A stretch of DNA of 64,000 nt from Pirellula sp. Lineage in GTDB: Bacteria; Planctomycetota; Planctomycetia; Pirellulales; PNKZ01. Positions 36,773 to 45,339 of the stretch are shown piece after piece. The stretch spans positions 37,739 to 101,738 of the forward strand of contig PNKZ01000024.1 in NCBI GenBank assembly GCA_013822735.1. The letters are read 5' to 3'. A program made the translations under genes and the position numbers. The notes below the pieces were generated by a model. That model was not told the origin of the DNA and did not search any database. It saw only the letters and a program-made list of their open reading frames with translations. Each line of letters starts with the position of its first letter. Within the stretch, counting starts at the first letter, position 1.

Positions 36773-36795
36773 CCGCCGATCGGCGGCATTATAAC
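36773..36795 (+). promoter_or_regulatory. Palindrome and -10-like box before the 155-aa gene
   Basis: A perfect 14-bp palindrome CCGCCGATCGGCGG (36773-36786) is followed at once by TATAAC (36790-36795). A repressor bound to the palindrome would cover the promoter spacer. No good -35 box is seen. It lies 64 bp before the ATG at 36859. Confidence 0.3.
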
Positions 36796-36858
36796 AGACG
36801 CTTTCGCCAAATTTGGCCGGCCCCGGCCTGGGCCGATGGGCATTGTCGATTTCGCACC

Positions 36859-37326
36859 ATGAACACACCTGAGTTCGATGCGGCCGCCGCCCATCGACAT
36901 TTCTCCGCGGCTTGCTTCAACGGCGTCTGGGACATTTTGGAACGGCCGAGTCGCACGCCTGACGACGATGTGCGACTGCTCGCCGCGGCGCATGCCTCGC
37001 TTTGGCACTGGCTCCAGAGGCCCGACTGCACTCCGCGGAATCGAACGGTCGGTTACTGGCTCCTTGCGCGAGTCTACGCCGTGCAGGGCAACGCGGCCGA
37101 GGCGTTGCGTTACGGTTCCCTTAGTCTCGACGAGGCCAAAGACGAACCGCCGTTCTATCAAGGCTATGCCCACGAAGCACTGGCCCGAGCCGCCCGAGTC
37201 GCAGGAGTTTTGACGCTCGCCGAACAACATCTTGCCGAGGCTCGACGATTCGTAGAACTAGTTTCTGATGCCGGCGAGCGAAATATGATCGAAACCGATC
37301 TCCGTCAATTGGCAGACGGCAATTGA
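36859..37326 (+). CDS. Conserved helical protein, TPR-like, 155 aa
   Basis: This cytoplasmic protein starts MNTPEFDAAAAHRHFSAACF. It is wholly helical, with paired helices reminiscent of tetratricopeptide repeats (VGYWLLARVYAVQGNAAEAL then YGSLSLDEAKDEPPFYQGYA and HEALARAARVAGVLTLAEQH). Trp-rich VWDILERP and ASLWHWLQRPDC stand in the first half. Homologues with this layout are annotated only as hypothetical. The TPR-like pairs suggest a protein-binding or tetratricopeptide scaffold role. There is no signal peptide. It is convergent with the lactonase gene. Confidence 0.7.
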   Translation: MNTPEFDAAAAHRHFSAACFNGVWDILERPSRTPDDDVRLLAAAHASLWHWLQRPDCTPRNRTVGYWLLARVYAVQGNAAEALRYGSLSLDEAKDEPPFYQGYAHEALARAARVAGVLTLAEQHLAEARRFVELVSDAGERNMIETDLRQLADGN

Positions 37327-37439
37327 CGCCGAAGCACCGTCGGAAAGATTTTTTGTCCCGCAGCGGCCGACCGTAGGAAAGTCTGTTGCATCGCGGCCGC
37401 TGTGCAATCGCATTCCTGCAAGGCGCGAACCCTCCACGT

Positions 37440-38513
37440 CTACGGAATCGGCACGGCCAAGACCCAGGTGAGGCTTTTGCCGATTTCGTACTCGGTGAAT
37501 CGTTCGAGCTTCCCTGTGGATTCGTCGATACGGTAGGCGGCGAGCTTGCCGGAGCCTTCGCCGGCGCCATAGGCGTATTTGCCGGACGGATCGATCGTGA
37601 ACGAGCGCGGCGTTTTCTCGGTGGGCGTTTGTCCGAGCGGCGTCAGCTTTGCCGAGGCGAGGTCGAACGCAAAGCCCGCGAGGCTGTCGTGGCCCCGATT
37701 GGAAACCCACACGAAGCGACCGGAGGGGTGCACCTTCACGTCGGCCGTGGTGTTTTTCTCGGCGTAACCGTCGGGCAGGGTCGAAAGAGTCTGCAGCGGC
37801 TTGAGCCCTTGCTCGGCGTCGAGCGCGTAGAGCGTAATGCCGGAGCCCGATTCGTTCGACGTGAAGGCGTACTTCAGCGACGGATGAAACGCGAGATGCC
37901 GCGGCCCGGCTCCTTCGGCGCCGCCGGGCGCTTGGCCGGCTTCGGTAAGCTTGCCGGTCGCCGCATCGAATTGGAATTGGTACACGGCGTTCGGCGCCAC
38001 GTGCGGGACCAGCACGAGCTTATTATTGGGATGTACCATCGCGGCGTGGGCCGTCTTGGTCGTTTCCACAACTTGAAGCGGCTCCGCGCCAAGCGTGCCG
38101 GCTTCGTCAATCGCGTGCACTGTGACAAGGCCCCCTGCATACGACGCCGCGAAAAGGTATCGATCGGTCATGTCGGTCGCCACATACGCGGCGTTCGCGC
38201 CGTCGGCCAGCTTCGTCGTGTTGACGAGCGTGAGCATGCCGGTTGCCGGATCGATTGCGTACGATCCGATGAGAAAAGTCGTTCGCAACGACGCGAATAA
38301 GTGCTTCTTGTCATGGCTCACCGCCAACGAGCCGGGGGCGCCGCCGACGTCGACCACTCCGACCGGCTTGAGGCTGCCGTCGTCGTCGTTGAGCCGAAAC
38401 ACGGCAATCTGGCTCTCGGGCGCTTTGGAAACATAAACGAACGTGGCGGCGGACAGAGGCGCGGCGGTGGTCATCAGCAAGATCATCCCGCAAAGAGTTG
38501 CAAGCCTACACAT
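37440..38513 (-). CDS. Secreted lactonase-family beta-propeller (YbhE/Pgl-like)
   Basis: This 357-aa protein starts at ATG 38513 (MCRLATLCGMILLMTTAAPL, cleavage after SA). The mature part is a seven-bladed propeller of the lactonase family, with blade repeats such as FVYVSKAPESQIAVFRLNDD, GAPGSLAVSHDKKHLFASLR, GPRHLAFHPSLKYAFTSNES and VKVHPSGRFVWVSNRGHDSL. Cytoplasmic relatives are 6-phosphogluconolactonases and carboxymuconate cyclase-like enzymes. Secreted planctomycete members have unknown substrates. His and Arg residues in GPRHLAFHP are at the position of the proposed active site. It is divergent from the FAD oxidoreductase gene. Confidence 0.85.
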   Translation of the reverse strand: MCRLATLCGMILLMTTAAPLSAATFVYVSKAPESQIAVFRLNDDDGSLKPVGVVDVGGAPGSLAVSHDKKHLFASLRTTFLIGSYAIDPATGMLTLVNTTKLADGANAAYVATDMTDRYLFAASYAGGLVTVHAIDEAGTLGAEPLQVVETTKTAHAAMVHPNNKLVLVPHVAPNAVYQFQFDAATGKLTEAGQAPGGAEGAGPRHLAFHPSLKYAFTSNESGSGITLYALDAEQGLKPLQTLSTLPDGYAEKNTTADVKVHPSGRFVWVSNRGHDSLAGFAFDLASAKLTPLGQTPTEKTPRSFTIDPSGKYAYGAGEGSGKLAAYRIDESTGKLERFTEYEIGKSLTWVLAVPIP

Positions 38514-38718
38514 GGTGCTCGATCTCCGATCAAGGAATAGCCGACGGCGCATTGCCGACGCTTTGACCGCTGGTTTTACACCTTCGCTCGCCGCGGCACT
38601 ACGATTTTTTCACCCGTTCGCGCGTCTCGCGTCGGTCGTGCGGAATTTGCTCGACAGCCGCACGTCGGCCGGTTGAAATAGCGCCGGCCTTGTGAAACGC
38701 CGGGACCACGGGTGAGTT

Positions 38719-41418
38719 ATGCGACCGGTGATCGTTTTGATAGTCGGGTTGGCGTTGTGCGCGCAATCCGTTTGTCTCGCGGCAGACGAGGCCGCAAGCG
38801 AGCCGCTCTACTCTCGTAGTTTTAGTATGACGCGGTATGGCGGCTTTCCGGACGGTTGGCGTGATCATGCGCCGGCGCGGCCGAACCCGAATTGGATCGT
38901 CACCGGCGGTACTTTTCGCCCGGTAGCCAAGCGAAAGATCGGCTTCGCGACCTACGAAGGATATCTGACCGACGGCACTTCGGCACGCTCATTAGTTGAC
39001 GCGAGAATTCGCGTTATTTTCCGAAAGACAACCGAGCCGGAGTGCGTATTCGGCGTCGCCGTTCGCGTTCAAGATGCTCGCAACTATTATCTGGCGCGCT
39101 ATGTCGGCGACCGTACGTTGCAGTGGGTCATTATCGCCGACGGAAAGGAAACTGTCGCGGCGGAAACGACGGACCGTCAGCCGCTCTGTACCGAAGAAGA
39201 GCAACATCTTCTGGAGGTCACGCTCCAGGGAGATCGACTAACCGTGCGTCGCCTCTTGGTTGGCGACATCGAAACGGCCCGCGTGGATATCCAAGACGCG
39301 CGATTTACGAAAGGAGCCTGCGGCCTCGTGTCGTCGCCCTATGCGGCGATGTCTGAACTCGACATTCACGCGTTAGCACCTGCAAAAGTCGTGCATACGC
39401 CTGAGCAGGTCGCCAAACGAAATGCTCGCTTGTCGACGCCTGTGCGTCATTATCCCGTCGTGCCTCCGCTTCAAGATGCGACCTGGGTGAATACCGCGTC
39501 GAACGACCTGGCGGCGGAGTACGACGTCGTCGTCGCCGGAGCCGGTACGGGAGGTTGCGGAGCCGCGATCCAAGCGGCGCGGCTCGACTGCCGCGTACTG
39601 CTCTTGGAAGAAACCGATTGGATCGGCGGACAAATGGCGGCGGCCGGCGTGACAACGATGGACGAAGACTCGGTTTGGATGAAGTTCCCGGTGCGTGAAC
39701 GGGGTATTTATCGTGAGTTTCACGAGAGCATGGTCGCATACTACCGCACGCGCGACAAAGACCCGTTTGTCGCGTACTACGGCAATCCGCAAATGGAAGG
39801 AGGCTACGAGCCGAAGGTGGCGCGGGCCGTACTTGCCGCACTCATTGAAGACGCTTCGCGCAGGTACATGGATCATCTAAAACCCAAACGCGTACATGTC
39901 AGCACGCAATCACGCGTCGTTGCCGTGCGTCGCGAAGGCAACGTCGTTCGCGGCGTTACAATCGAGATCGTCGATGACTCCGGCAAGGCGCAACGCAAGG
40001 ACATCGCTTGCAAAGTGCTCGTCGACGCCACGGAGTACGGCGACGTGTTGCCGCTCGCCGGCGTGCAGTATCGGGTAAGTAATCAAATCAGCGGCGACCC
40101 GATCGATATGGCCTCGCCGATTCAAGACCACACCTGGACGGCCATCGTACGCGAGTACCATGAAGGCGTGCCGGAGCATTTGCAGATCAAATCGCCGCCG
40201 CCCGGCTACGAAGATTACTCGGCCAAGCGATATCGCAAGTTTCAACGGTACGGCCTGCATCAATGGGGCGTTGCCGCGAAAGGAATTAAAGGACCGCGCG
40301 ACTATCGCGTCTATTTCGCCTGGCGAGGAATGGCGGATTCGGCGAGTCCGCTCACGGGCATGGCGAGCGAGTTGCGTCACACGCGCTGCGGGTTCAACGG
40401 CGGCAACGACTACTCCGTGACCGCCGCAACCTGCGAAGACCCGGCACAGCGGCTGCTCGACGAACGGCGCGGCATTTATCTCACGCTCGGCGCCTTGTAC
40501 TACTTCCAACATGAGCTCGGCCTGAATTGGTCGTTGGCCGAAGACGAAGGGTACGACACGCCGTACAACCGCGCGAAGATGAAAGCGCTCGACTTGCGCA
40601 GCGATCTCGAACCTCTGGCGCGCCATCTGCCGCAGATGCCGTACGTCCGCGAGTCGCGACGGATGGTCGGCGTCGACACGCTGAAAGTGAGCGACCTCGG
40701 GCGCTACGAACACGCAAAGCACGTAACGCACTCCGTCGCCATGGGCGATTATTTCATGGACCTCGACCATGGCCGAACATCGCACGTGATCGAGGCGGAT
40801 CTCGACGTCAGCGCCGCCAAGATCGAGGAGACGCCGCGCGGCGGAGGGCCGTTTCAAGTTCCCATGGAAGTGTTTCTGCCCGAGAAGCTCGACGGCTTCC
40901 TCGCGGCCGAGAAGAACTTCTCACAATCGCGTATCGCCAACGGCGCTACCCGCCTGCAGCCGATCACCATGCTGACGGGCCAAGCCGTCGGCACGATGGC
41001 GGCCTTATCGGTGAAGCGCAACGTGCAGCCGCGCGAGCTCTCGCCGCTCGAAGTGCAAAGCGTCTTGCTCGACTCCGGCAGCACGCTTATTCAGCGCTGG
41101 TATGTCGACGTGCCGTGGGGTACGCCGATTTGGAAAGCGACGCAACTCTTATCGTTGTACCAAGTGCTCGACCGGCCCGGCGCGATTGATAAAGACAACA
41201 ACGTGCCGCTCGGCGGCGTGGCCCGTTGGGGCGTCGACGAGCCTCTGAAGCCCGCCGAACGTGAAGCCGCGCTCGCCAAGCTCGCCGCGTTGAAGAAGCT
41301 GGACGGCGACGATCGCGCGGTGAAGCTGCACGACGTCGTCACGGCCGGAGAGTTTGCACTGCTGGCCGCGGAATTGTTGTTGCTGCCTAACCCTTCTGCC
41401 GCGCCCGCCAAACCCTAA
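38719..41418 (+). CDS. Secreted FAD-dependent oxidoreductase with N-terminal LamG-like domain
   Basis: This 899-aa exported protein has a Sec signal (MRPVIVLIVGLALCAQSVCL, cleavage near AADE). Residues about 30-215 are a DUF1080/LamG-like beta-sandwich (SVDARIRVIF-type strands, YYLARYVGDRTLQWVIIADG). An FAD_oxidored domain begins about 268 with the dinucleotide motif VVVAGAGTGGCGAAIQAARL and ETDWIGGQMAAAGVTTMDED. It continues with LVDATEYGDVLPLAGV and ends near KNFSQSRIANGATRLQPITM. The C-terminal part is helical. Such proteins occur in planctomycete loci for glycan use, where oxidation to 3-keto sugars is proposed. The fusion of a carbohydrate-binding-like domain to the oxidoreductase supports a polysaccharide substrate; this is inference. 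Confidence 0.82.
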   Translation: MRPVIVLIVGLALCAQSVCLAADEAASEPLYSRSFSMTRYGGFPDGWRDHAPARPNPNWIVTGGTFRPVAKRKIGFATYEGYLTDGTSARSLVDARIRVIFRKTTEPECVFGVAVRVQDARNYYLARYVGDRTLQWVIIADGKETVAAETTDRQPLCTEEEQHLLEVTLQGDRLTVRRLLVGDIETARVDIQDARFTKGACGLVSSPYAAMSELDIHALAPAKVVHTPEQVAKRNARLSTPVRHYPVVPPLQDATWVNTASNDLAAEYDVVVAGAGTGGCGAAIQAARLDCRVLLLEETDWIGGQMAAAGVTTMDEDSVWMKFPVRERGIYREFHESMVAYYRTRDKDPFVAYYGNPQMEGGYEPKVARAVLAALIEDASRRYMDHLKPKRVHVSTQSRVVAVRREGNVVRGVTIEIVDDSGKAQRKDIACKVLVDATEYGDVLPLAGVQYRVSNQISGDPIDMASPIQDHTWTAIVREYHEGVPEHLQIKSPPPGYEDYSAKRYRKFQRYGLHQWGVAAKGIKGPRDYRVYFAWRGMADSASPLTGMASELRHTRCGFNGGNDYSVTAATCEDPAQRLLDERRGIYLTLGALYYFQHELGLNWSLAEDEGYDTPYNRAKMKALDLRSDLEPLARHLPQMPYVRESRRMVGVDTLKVSDLGRYEHAKHVTHSVAMGDYFMDLDHGRTSHVIEADLDVSAAKIEETPRGGGPFQVPMEVFLPEKLDGFLAAEKNFSQSRIANGATRLQPITMLTGQAVGTMAALSVKRNVQPRELSPLEVQSVLLDSGSTLIQRWYVDVPWGTPIWKATQLLSLYQVLDRPGAIDKDNNVPLGGVARWGVDEPLKPAEREAALAKLAALKKLDGDDRAVKLHDVVTAGEFALLAAELLLLPNPSAAPAKP

Positions 41419-41453
41419 ACCTCACACACCATCACCAAGCCGAGATTTCTTCG

Positions 41454-42470
41454 ATGCCCGCCCAAGCCGCCCGATTGTTGTTGTCGTCGCTCGTCGTGCT
41501 CCTTGTCCCCTTCTCGCAAGCCCGGGCCGCCGAACCTGCTGCGCTCGAAACGCTCACCGCCGAAGAGGCGACGCGCCTCGAAGCGTTGCAGCAGAAGGTG
41601 CACAAGTCGCCGGAGTTAAAGCCGATCGTCGAGAAGTGGAAGCAGGCGCGCAAGGAGTACCAGATCGATCGCGATAAGTTCCCCAACGAGCGCGATCAAA
41701 AGGTCGCACTCGCGTGGCGCAAGATGGAAAAAGAACTCGCCGATGCGACGCGCGCCGCCATGCTCGCGGCCGATCCGTCGATCAAGCCGCTGCTGGCGAA
41801 GAAGCCGCGCGAGCGCAACGCCGGCGAAAACGCCACCGATTCCGACGCCCCGCGAAATACGGCCGTGCAGCCGATTCAAGACGTCGCCGGCCTCCCGCGC
41901 GTGCTCCTGATCGGCGACTCCATCTCCATCGGCTATACGCTCGAGGTTCGCAAGTTGCTCGCGGGCAAAGCGAACGTCCATCGCATTCCGGTCAACGGCG
42001 GCGCCACGGAAGTGGGCCTCGCCAACATCGACTCCTGGCTCGGCGCCGGCAAATGGGACGTCATCCATTTCAACTTCGGGCTCCACGACGCCAAGTATAT
42101 GTCGCCGACCGAGCAACGCCACTCGCGCGACGAATACGTGGCCAATCTGGAAAAGCTGACGAAGCGCATGCAGGCGACCGGCGCACGGCTGATCTTCGCT
42201 ACGACCACCCCGGTGCCCGACAAGCTCGATGCAACGCGGCCGGACACCACGAGCACGCGCCGCTTCGACAGCATTCCCGAGCGCAACAAACTCGCCGTCG
42301 CGGCGCTGAGCAAACTCGGCGTCGCGATCGACGATCTCTACGCCGCCGTCGTGCCGGTGCAGAGCAAGATCCTGCGCCCGAACGACGTGCACTACACGCC
42401 GGAAGGATATTCGGTGCTTGCCGAACGTGTGGCGGCGAGCGTTGAAGCGGAACTGAAGAAGAAGAAGTAG
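41454..42470 (+). CDS. Secreted SGNH/GDSL hydrolase with N-terminal helical domain
   Basis: This 338-aa exported esterase-like protein has a signal peptide (MPAQAARLLLSSLVVLLVPF, cleavage near ARAA). Residues 35-115 form a helical, coiled-coil-like domain (ATRLEALQQKVHKSPELKPI, REYQIDRDK-type charge pattern). The SGNH domain begins with the nucleophile Ser156 in VLLIGDSISIGYT. Block II is GGATEVGLANID, block III is FNFGLHDAKY, and the Asp-His pair is NDVHYTPEGY. The activity is probably deacetylation or deacylation of a glycan. It follows the FAD oxidoreductase gene by 35 bp and is likely co-transcribed with it. A 86-bp palindrome lies 4 bp after the stop. Confidence 0.88.
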   Translation: MPAQAARLLLSSLVVLLVPFSQARAAEPAALETLTAEEATRLEALQQKVHKSPELKPIVEKWKQARKEYQIDRDKFPNERDQKVALAWRKMEKELADATRAAMLAADPSIKPLLAKKPRERNAGENATDSDAPRNTAVQPIQDVAGLPRVLLIGDSISIGYTLEVRKLLAGKANVHRIPVNGGATEVGLANIDSWLGAGKWDVIHFNFGLHDAKYMSPTEQRHSRDEYVANLEKLTKRMQATGARLIFATTTPVPDKLDATRPDTTSTRRFDSIPERNKLAVAALSKLGVAIDDLYAAVVPVQSKILRPNDVHYTPEGYSVLAERVAASVEAELKKKK

Positions 42471-42474
42471 CAGT

Positions 42475-42560
42475 GGGTGGCTGGGGCAGAACGAAGTGAT
42501 GCCCCAGTCCTTGGAATACGTGCAAACTGGGGCATCGCATTCGCTCTGCCCCAGCCACCC
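42475..42560. repeat. 86-bp palindrome with 34-35-bp arms
   Basis: Arms 42475-42508 and 42526-42560 begin GGGTGGCTGGGGCAGA and are nearly perfect inverted copies apart from a small insertion in the 3' arm. The loop is 17 bp. It sits exactly between convergent SGNH and STAS genes, so it can serve as a 3' hairpin for both. Single copy in the window. Confidence 0.8.
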
Positions 42561-42583
42561 TTAATCAAGCATTACAGCACGAA

Positions 42584-42988
42584 TCATTGCGCGTGGAGCA
42601 TCGCCAGGGCGGTTTCCGGCGTTGCCGAGGCTTCGAACGGCGGGGCCGTGTCCATTTCGTTGCGCGCCAAGAGTCGGCAGATTTGAAACATCTCGCGGAT
42701 TTGCGTTTGGAGATTGCAGAGCACGATCCGCCCCGTCGGTTGTGCGCGGCGCACGCCGAGAAACGCCAAGAACCCGACGCTGCCGATGAACTTTACCGCC
42801 GCGCAATCGAACACGATGTGCACGACGGGTTGTCGTGCGAGTTGAGCGAGCACCACATCGCGAAAATCGTACGACGTTTTCGTGTCACGAATCTCGGTGA
42901 GTTGCACCTTCACGACGAGCACGCTGCCGTGCATTTCGAAGGTCGCGAAGGTTTCCGGACTCGCCGTCGCCGCATCGTGTTGATTCAT
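42584..42988 (-). CDS. STAS-domain protein (anti-sigma factor antagonist-like)
   Basis: This 134-aa single STAS domain starts at ATG 42988 (MNQHDAATASPETFATFEMH). The core strands are VLVVKVQLTEI and VVHIVFDCAAVKFIGSVGFL. In anti-sigma antagonists the phosphorylated serine follows the strand in a D-x-S motif. Here the position reads VKFIGSVGFLAFL, so Ser in GSVG is the likely phosphosite, and the helix start is conserved. It probably takes part in a partner-switch pathway with an HATPase kinase and a PP2C phosphatase elsewhere. The partner genes are not in this window. The C-terminal ARNEMDTAPPFEASATPETA is an Ala/Pro-rich tail. Confidence 0.82.
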   Translation of the reverse strand: MNQHDAATASPETFATFEMHGSVLVVKVQLTEIRDTKTSYDFRDVVLAQLARQPVVHIVFDCAAVKFIGSVGFLAFLGVRRAQPTGRIVLCNLQTQIREMFQICRLLARNEMDTAPPFEASATPETALAMLHAQ

Positions 42989-43082
42989 CACCGTCGTCCT
43001 TCGCAATTCGCGTTGTTTTTCCGCACGCCAAGCGTGCCTGCCGGCGAAAAATAAATCGCATTGCCGGCACGTTGCATTGGCG

Positions 43083-43111
43083 TTGACCCGTAAAAAAGGC
43101 GTTCCTATAAT
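43083..43111 (+). promoter_or_regulatory. Near-consensus promoter of dnaG
   Basis: TTGACC (43083-43088) and TATAAT (43106-43111) are separated by exactly 17 bp. This is the best housekeeping promoter in the window. Transcription would start near 43118, giving a leader of about 147 nt before the dnaG GTG. Confidence 0.8.
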
Positions 43112-43264
43112 CCCGCCCGCAAAGGGCCATTCTACCCGTTCCGCGCCGGCCTGAAGAGGGTGTTCCTCGACGACGGCAGGCGAGATGGTAAGATGCGTTC
43201 GTTGCAGTTCGACGGGAGATCGCCTTGGGGGGCGATTCGCTCGCAGGCGGTAAGGGAGTAGCCG

Positions 43265-45151
43265 GTGTCATTAGATTGGGCCGACGCCAAAGAACGAGTC
43301 CGACAGGCGATTGACATCGTCGAACTCGTCGGCGATTACCTGCAACTGCGTCGCGAAGGGCGCGGTTACAAGGCGATCTGCCCTTGGCACGACGATAGCC
43401 GCCCCAGTCTGCAAGTGAACCCCGAACGCCAGTCGTTCAAATGCTGGGTTTGCGACATCGGCGGCGACATCTTCAGCTTCATCATGAAGATGGAGGGGGT
43501 CGAGTTCGCCGAAGCCCTGCGACTCTTGGCCGATAAGGCCGGCATCCAGCTCGAAGTGCGACGTCGCCCCGACGGCACCCCCGCTCCGGCCGACGAGAAG
43601 CGCGATATGCTGCAGGCCCTCGCTTGGGCCGAGCAGCGTTTTCACGCCTACTTGCTTTCGCCCGACGGCAAGCCGGCGATGGATTACCTCACCGACCGCG
43701 GCCTGACGATGGAGACGATCGTCAAGTTCCATTGCGGCTACTCGCCCAATAGTTGGGACTGGCTCGTGCAACAGGCCCGGCAAACGCAATTCCCTCAAGG
43801 GATGCTCGCCGCCGTCGGGCTCATTGCCGAGCGCAATACCGGCAGCGGGTTCTATGATCGCTTTCGCGGTCGCGTGTTGTTTTCAATTCGCGATGCCCAG
43901 AGCCGTCCGGTCGGCTTCGGCGGCCGCGTGTTGCCGGGCATCTCCGACGACAGCCCCGCCAAATACGTCAACTCGCCGGAAACGCCCCTGTTTCAAAAGA
44001 GCAGCCTGCTCTACGGACTCGACGTCGCGAAGGAATCGATCCAAAAGACCGGCACCGCCTTGGTGATGGAAGGCTACACCGACGTCGCCATTGCCCATCA
44101 GTACGGCTTCACGAACGCCGTCGCCGTGCTCGGCACCGCGCTCGGCCAGCGACACGTGAAGTTGCTCAAGCGCTTCGCCGATCGCGTGGTGCTGATGCTC
44201 GACGGCGACGAAGCCGGCCAGCGTCGCACCGACGAAGTGTTGCAACTTTTCATCGCCGAAAACGCCGACTTGCGTGTGCTCACGCTGCCGGACGAACTCG
44301 ACCCGGCCGACTTCCTCTTGGAGCGAGGCCCCGAGCAATTTGCGGCACTCATGGAACGTTGCCCCGACGCGCTAGAGCACAAGTACCGCACGCTCTCGGC
44401 TCGTTGCGGCGGAACACCGACGTTGCATCAGGCCTCGGAAATCGCCGAAGCAATTCTCGACGTGCTGGCGAAGTCCGAAGCCGATCTCCGCAATTTCTCC
44501 ACCGACCTGAGCATTCGGGCCAATGCGGCCGTGGCGCGCCTGCATACGCTCACACGCATTCCCGAAGACAAACTCCGCAAGTCGCTCGCCGAACGTCGCC
44601 GCAAGGCCGCCGAAGGGGCGAGCCGCGACGCGCGCCCGGCGCAGCCCGACGCGGCGTCGAACGCGGGATTTGCGGAAGTCGACACGGACGACGCTCCGGA
44701 CGGCCCGCGCTACATGCAAGCCGAAACCTGGCTCATGGAGATCGTGGTTCATAGCCCCGAGATGCTAGCGGAGATCATGCCGGTGCTGACGCGCAGGCAT
44801 TTGCGCCGCGCCGTTCATCGTCGGCTGTATGCTCGCGCTTGTGAACTTTTCGAACTGGAAGGCTCGTTAACTTTCAATACTTTGATGTTGGAGTTTGACG
44901 AGCCGCGAATGAAGGGTATGTTGATCGACCTTGACGAAGCGCGCCGAGCCAAGAGCCGGCCTGCGACGGTCGAGGAAGTGCGGCAATTGCTCGACGTGCT
45001 CCAAGAGCGCACGCCGACGGAAACCGTGCCCGATGCCGAGTCGTCTCACATTTCCAATCCACACGAAAGGAGCGCCGAGTTCGCTCGTCTTCAGGCATTG
45101 CTGAAGCGCGGGCGTGACCGCCAGGGCATTTCCGTACCCACGGAAGGGTGA
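43265..45151 (+). CDS. dnaG: DNA primase
   Basis: This 628-aa enzyme synthesises RNA primers at the replication fork. The GTG at 43265 follows AGGGAG. The zinc-binding CHC2 domain has Cys39, His42, Cys60 and Cys63 (ICPWHDDSRPSLQV and FKCWVCDIGGD). The catalytic TOPRIM domain has LVMEGYTDVAIAHQYGFTNA and VVLMLDGDEAGQRRTDEVL. The C-terminal helicase-interaction region (about 470-628) includes METW-type helices such as LMEIVVHSPEMLAEIMPVLT and YARACELFELEG. It is followed 188 bp later by rpoD, the classic macromolecular-synthesis pairing. The length is normal. Confidence 0.97.
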   Translation: MSLDWADAKERVRQAIDIVELVGDYLQLRREGRGYKAICPWHDDSRPSLQVNPERQSFKCWVCDIGGDIFSFIMKMEGVEFAEALRLLADKAGIQLEVRRRPDGTPAPADEKRDMLQALAWAEQRFHAYLLSPDGKPAMDYLTDRGLTMETIVKFHCGYSPNSWDWLVQQARQTQFPQGMLAAVGLIAERNTGSGFYDRFRGRVLFSIRDAQSRPVGFGGRVLPGISDDSPAKYVNSPETPLFQKSSLLYGLDVAKESIQKTGTALVMEGYTDVAIAHQYGFTNAVAVLGTALGQRHVKLLKRFADRVVLMLDGDEAGQRRTDEVLQLFIAENADLRVLTLPDELDPADFLLERGPEQFAALMERCPDALEHKYRTLSARCGGTPTLHQASEIAEAILDVLAKSEADLRNFSTDLSIRANAAVARLHTLTRIPEDKLRKSLAERRRKAAEGASRDARPAQPDAASNAGFAEVDTDDAPDGPRYMQAETWLMEIVVHSPEMLAEIMPVLTRRHLRRAVHRRLYARACELFELEGSLTFNTLMLEFDEPRMKGMLIDLDEARRAKSRPATVEEVRQLLDVLQERTPTETVPDAESSHISNPHERSAEFARLQALLKRGRDRQGISVPTEG

Positions 45152-45339
45152 GGATGCCGTTACTGTGCGGAGGTTGCGGAGCAGGCGAATTCGAAGCTTG
45201 AATTGGCCGCGCGACGACGACCATAATTGTTTCGGGAACGACGTCGAAGAACGAGGAGTTTCGGCGGATCCGGTAGATCCGTTCCGTAATTCATCGCCTT
45301 CGAAGAGAAGTTCCAATCCACGAATGGGAGGGATATCAC

